The notes under the pieces are model-generated. The model saw only the letters and a list, made by a program, of their open reading frames with translations, ran no database searches and was not told the origin of the DNA. Of a DNA stretch of 64,000 bases, positions 61,267 to 64,000 are shown one piece after another (positions within the stretch are counted from its first letter, which is position 1; the number at the start of each line of letters is the position of its first letter). Location: assembly GCA_016213325.1 (NCBI GenBank), contig JACRAY010000006.1, forward strand, positions 62,001 to 126,000. The letters are read 5' to 3'. This stretch comes from Burkholderiales bacterium (GTDB lineage Bacteria; Pseudomonadota; Gammaproteobacteria; Burkholderiales; Burkholderiaceae_C). The translations under genes were made by a program, and so were the position numbers.

Positions 61267-61665
61267 CTACAGCCACCGCCCGTGTTCTGGCGCGCTCTCC
61301 CAGCGGTCGTGCGCGCCGTCGACACAAGTGACGGGAATGGCCTCGAAGTCGGCGTCTTCCAGCCCCTCGATGCAGCCCACGTTGACACCGTACATCCGGC
61401 CGATGGGCGTGTCGTTGCCGATGCCGAACACGCGCACGCCGCAGTGCTTGCAAAACCAGTGCTCGTTCTTCTTGCGGCCCCACAGGTACTGCGTCATCTC
61501 GCCGTCGCCCGCCAGCACCCGGAAGCTGTCGGGCCGCGCCACGGCCGCCCAGAAGCGGTTGCGGCGGCACACCGAGCAATTGCAGCGGAAGGTCGGCTGG
61601 GTCAGGTCCAGGTCTGCCTCGACCCGGACGGCGCCGCAGTGGCAAGTCGCGCGATAAGTCTTCAT
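61267..61665 (-). CDS. GFA family zinc protein, second copy
   Basis: A 132-residue GFA-fold protein starting 'MKTYRATCHCGAVRVE'. Zinc ligands are CHC near the N-terminus, 'RCNCSVCRRNRFWAA' and 'FCKHCGVRVFG'. It lacks the C-terminal extension of the paralogue at 60401, and the two are quite diverged, so they are not a recent duplication. An upstream in-frame codon at 61725 was rejected as it adds an unconserved Gly/Ala stretch. Confidence 0.9.
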   Translation of the reverse strand: MKTYRATCHCGAVRVEADLDLTQPTFRCNCSVCRRNRFWAAVARPDSFRVLAGDGEMTQYLWGRKKNEHWFCKHCGVRVFGIGNDTPIGRMYGVNVGCIEGLEDADFEAIPVTCVDGAHDRWESAPEHGRWL

Positions 61666-61688
61666 GGTGCGTTGGAATGGTTCGTCAA

Positions 61689-62135
61689 TCACCTGGCCAG
61701 CCGGCGCAGCGCCTCCACCTGCCACTGGTGTTCGCGCTCGAAGGACGTGGGGTCGCCCACCGCCGCGTAGCCCCCCTGTGCGTAGACGGTCGCATAGGCG
61801 GCGTAGCTGGCGGCGTCCAGCGCCTTGCCTTCCAGTGCCTTCGCCACGGCGTAGGCAGCCGACACCGCGGCATGGCCGGCCCCGTCGATCGACTTGGAAC
61901 CCGGATGCTGGTTGGCCAGCTGCGCGGCCAGTGCGGCGTGCGACGCCAGCTGCTCGGCGTCCGCCATGCCCGCCAGCCAGTCGCCCAGCACCTGCAGGCA
62001 GTCGTCGACGTCCGGGTTCTCCAGCAGGTGGCGCACCCGCGAGACGCAGTCATGGGCGAAGGCGTAACGCAGCTTCTGGTGTTCCGGCGCGGCCAGCGAG
62101 AGCTCACGGGCCAGGTCGTCCAGTGCGCGGTTCAT
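61689..62135 (-). CDS. Hypothetical alpha-helical protein, possibly immunity-like
   Basis: A 148-residue protein ('MNRALDDLARELSLA...'). Rich in Ala and predicted helical throughout. 'FAHDCVSRVRHLLENPDVDD', 'GAGHAAVSAAYAVAKALEGK' and the C-terminal 'EREHQWQVEALRRL' faintly resemble the actinobacterial 'putative immunity protein' group with repeated Ala-rich helices and a terminal RxWQ. No toxin is near. A GTG at 62147 could add four residues. Function unknown. Confidence 0.55.
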   Translation of the reverse strand: MNRALDDLARELSLAAPEHQKLRYAFAHDCVSRVRHLLENPDVDDCLQVLGDWLAGMADAEQLASHAALAAQLANQHPGSKSIDGAGHAAVSAAYAVAKALEGKALDAASYAAYATVYAQGGYAAVGDPTSFEREHQWQVEALRRLAR

Positions 62136-62180
62136 GCGAGACCGCACGCGGGTCGCGCCCGCCAGAAGATGCGTCCGCTA

Positions 62181-62615
62181 TCAGTCATTCGCTGCATGGG
62201 CCGGCAGGAACTGCGGATTGAACGCCACCTCCCACAAATGCCCGTCGGGGTCCGCGAAATAGCCGGCGTAGCCGCCCCAGAAAGTCTGTTGTGCGGGCTT
62301 GGTGACCTGCGCACCGGCCGCACTCGCTTGCGCCATCACGGTATCGACTTCCTCGCGCGAAAGCACGTTGTGCGCCAGCGCGAACTCGGTGGCGCTGCGC
62401 GGCCCTTGTGGCTGCCCTGCGTCATGCGCGAGGCTTGCGCGCGGCCACAGCGCGAGCCGCAAGCCGCCGTCGAGGTCGAAGAAAGCGACGGCGCCGTGCT
62501 CGAACTGCTCGCCGACGATGCCTTCGGTGCGCCAGCCCAGGCCGTCGCGGTAGAACGCCACGGCGCGCGGCAGGTCATCGACGCCTAGCGTGAGCAGGGT
62601 GATGCGCGGTTTCAT
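62181..62615 (-). CDS. VOC (glyoxalase/bleomycin-resistance) family protein
   Basis: A 144-residue single VOC domain of two beta-alpha-beta-beta-beta units: 'LLTLGVDDLPRAVAFYRDGL' and 'YAGYFADPDGHLWEVAFNP'. The metal-ligand Glu is in the last strand ('LWEVAFN'). 'NVLSREEVDTVMAQASAAGA' is typical of the uncharacterised lyase-like group. The ATGA overlap with the other VOC gene implies translational coupling. Substrate unknown. Confidence 0.9.
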   Translation of the reverse strand: MKPRITLLTLGVDDLPRAVAFYRDGLGWRTEGIVGEQFEHGAVAFFDLDGGLRLALWPRASLAHDAGQPQGPRSATEFALAHNVLSREEVDTVMAQASAAGAQVTKPAQQTFWGGYAGYFADPDGHLWEVAFNPQFLPAHAAND

Positions 62616-62998
62616 GCCGGTGTGTTGATGACGGCCTCGACGCGATGCCCGTCGGGGTCGATCACGAAAGCCGCATAGTAATGCGGCCCATAGTGCGGGC
62701 GAAGTCCCGGCGCGCCGTTGTCCTGGCCGCCGTTGGCGACAGCCGCCCGGTGGAACGCGTCGACTGCCGAGCGCGAAGGTGCGGCGAAGGCAAGGTGGAA
62801 GCCCGGCCCCGGAGGCGCCGCATCGGGGCCGCGCAGCTTCAGTGCCAGCTTGTCGCCGCCGCCCGGCTCGCCATAACCGATGCCGGTGGCCACGGCCCAC
62901 ACCTGCGCGTAACCCAGGGGCGCCAACACCGCGTCGTAGAAGGCCGCGGCCCGCTGCAGGTCCGCGACGCCGAACGAGACGTGGTGCAGCATTTGCAC
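62612..62998 (-). CDS. VOC family protein, second copy
   Basis: A 128-residue VOC protein: 'MLHHVSFGVADLQRAAAFYD' with the first His ligand and 'YYAAFVIDPDGHRVEAVINT' with the last Glu. 'GLRPHYGPHYYAAF' is a histidine/tyrosine-rich stretch found in one glyoxalase subgroup. It lies 4 bp after the glycosyltransferase stop and overlaps the next VOC gene, so the leftward operon continues through it. Confidence 0.9.
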   Translation of the reverse strand: MQMLHHVSFGVADLQRAAAFYDAVLAPLGYAQVWAVATGIGYGEPGGGDKLALKLRGPDAAPPGPGFHLAFAAPSRSAVDAFHRAAVANGGQDNGAPGLRPHYGPHYYAAFVIDPDGHRVEAVINTPA

Positions 62999-63002
62999 GG
63001 CC

Positions 63003-64000
63003 CTAGAACCCCGGCAGTTCCTGCTCGCCGCGCTCGCGCTCGGCCACCAGCTTGTCGAGCGCCTTCATGAGCCGCTTGACCTGGGCCTTGCGCTGCTCGC
63101 CGAAGCCGCGGCGGAACAGGCGTGCAGTGGGGTACCAGGGCGAGTCCTCGCGCTCCAGCAGCCAGCGCCAGTCGGCGTTGGGGCCCAGCAGGATCCACAC
63201 CGGCCGCGCCAGGGCGCCTGCCAGGTGCGCGATGGCGGTGTCGACGGTGATCACCAGGTCCAGCTCGCCCATCATCGCGGCGCTGTCGGTGAAGTCCTTC
63301 CAGTCACCCGTCAGGTCGATGAGCTGGCCCGGCTCGGACGTGTGGTCGTTGTAGACGCCCGCATCGCCCTTCTGCAGGCTGAAGCACTGGATGCCCGGGT
63401 GTTCCAGCAGCGGCTTCAGCGTAGCGAGCGGCATGGCCCGGTTGCGGTTGTTCACCTGCGCGTGCGACCCCGACCAGGCGAGCCCCACCTTGAAGCGGCC
63501 CTGCCACGGCGCCATGCGTTCGGCCCACCCGGCCTTCTTCGCCTCGGTGGTCTTCAGGTACGGCACCTCGGCCGGGATGCTCTCCAGCGTGGTGCCGTAG
63601 CGCATGGGCAGGTCGAGCAACGCCACGTGGTAGTAGGTCTCGAAGTTGCGCCCGGCGGTCAGGCACAGCACGTCGTCGAAGCTGGCCTCGATGATCGAGA
63701 TCAGTTCTTCCTGCACCACGCAGCGCACGGTGCCGCCGTCGCGCTGCAGCATCGGCAGGTAGCGCACGAACTGCAGCACGTCGCCCAGGCCCTGCTCGGC
63801 ATAGACCAGGATGTTGCCCTTCAGCGGCTGCAGCTTGGGCCCCTTCCACTCGCGCGCCGGCACGAAGAACGACGGGCGCTGCATACGCGAGGTGTCGTTC
63901 CAGCGCTTCTCGTACCACGCCCAGCCTTCCTCCAGGCGGCCGTCGAGCAGCAAGGCAAGCGCCAGGTCCACTTCGGCCAGCGGAAACCCAGGCTTCAGTT
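63003..64000 (-). CDS. TPR-linked glycosyltransferase, C-terminal part (cut by window edge)
   Basis: The frame is open to base 64000, so the N-terminus lies outside; about 332 residues are visible. The first stretch 'LKPGFPLAEVDLALALLLDG' then 'RLEEGWAWYEKRW' is the last TPR repeat of the Burkholderiales TPR-glycosyltransferase family. The remainder resembles ADP-heptose/GT9-like transferases: 'NILVYAEQGLGDVLQFVRYL', 'FKVGLAWSGSHAQVNNRNRA' and 'DLVITVDTAIAHLAGALARP'. Such proteins often glycosylate flagellin or other surface proteins. It heads, within the window, the run of small VOC/GFA genes. Confidence 0.85.
   Translation of the reverse strand, partial: LKPGFPLAEVDLALALLLDGRLEEGWAWYEKRWNDTSRMQRPSFFVPAREWKGPKLQPLKGNILVYAEQGLGDVLQFVRYLPMLQRDGGTVRCVVQEELISIIEASFDDVLCLTAGRNFETYYHVALLDLPMRYGTTLESIPAEVPYLKTTEAKKAGWAERMAPWQGRFKVGLAWSGSHAQVNNRNRAMPLATLKPLLEHPGIQCFSLQKGDAGVYNDHTSEPGQLIDLTGDWKDFTDSAAMMGELDLVITVDTAIAHLAGALARPVWILLGPNADWRWLLEREDSPWYPTARLFRRGFGEQRKAQVKRLMKALDKLVAERERGEQELPGF

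Noticed and set aside
1-64000. tRNA or rRNA genes
   Set aside because: No cloverleaf with a T-loop GTTCGANTC in proper context and no rRNA-like conserved stretches were recognised by eye; a covariance-model search would be decisive.

Overview
The window is high-GC DNA from a betaproteobacterium, most likely Burkholderiales, family Comamonadaceae (Ramlibacter/Variovorax-like). This rests on the mix of Bug/TctC-type binding proteins, Liv-type aromatic-acid transporters, a PA0069-type radical SAM protein, a cyanide-insensitive-type bd oxidase and many acyl-CoA enzymes. The taxonomic call is inference. No rRNA, tRNA, CRISPR array or intact prophage was seen.

Bases 1-12831 form a hydroxycinnamate (ferulate/coumarate) catabolic locus. 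Two genes read left (a CoA ligase cut by the edge, and a CouO-like amidohydrolase). A long operon reads right: enoyl-CoA hydratase, feruloyl-CoA synthase, short-chain dehydrogenase, a Liv-type ABC importer with a LivM-LivG fusion, a lipoprotein feruloyl esterase/tannase, a TctC-like binding protein and a MarR regulator. A 19-bp palindrome of MarR-operator type lies between the divergent arms. Together the genes could release, import, CoA-activate, hydrate, oxidise and hydrolytically shorten phenylpropenoids.

Bases 12832-18193 hold two HxlR regulators with related operators, an FAH-family enzyme, FKBP, a LytS/LytR-like two-component pair, RidA and a carboxymuconolactone decarboxylase-like protein. 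The grpE-dnaK-dnaJ heat-shock cluster follows (18243-22080), with sigma32-like promoters. Next comes a low-GC insert with a sulfotransferase-like gene and an IS3-family transposase fragment (22216-23193).

The most unusual region is 23233-38964. Five tandem RTX (calcium-binding nonapeptide) genes read left. A divergent gene encodes a FecR-TPR-outer-membrane-barrel-like protein, and facing it is a CHASE2-adenylate cyclase. No type I secretion genes are present. I propose this as a candidate surface/signalling system.

The rest is mostly housekeeping and accessory metabolism: a radical SAM gene under a textbook LexA box; cydA and cydB joined in one reading frame; a Gly/Ser/Ala-rich secreted protein; a nitronate monooxygenase-like enzyme; etfBA with an acyl-CoA dehydrogenase; a TRAP transporter with an internal terminator; an MscS channel; enoyl-CoA hydratase plus HDAC-like hydrolase; a MoxR-DUF58-transglutaminase operon; MltB; and a leftward run of small GFA/VOC/tautomerase genes behind a glycosyltransferase cut by the right edge.
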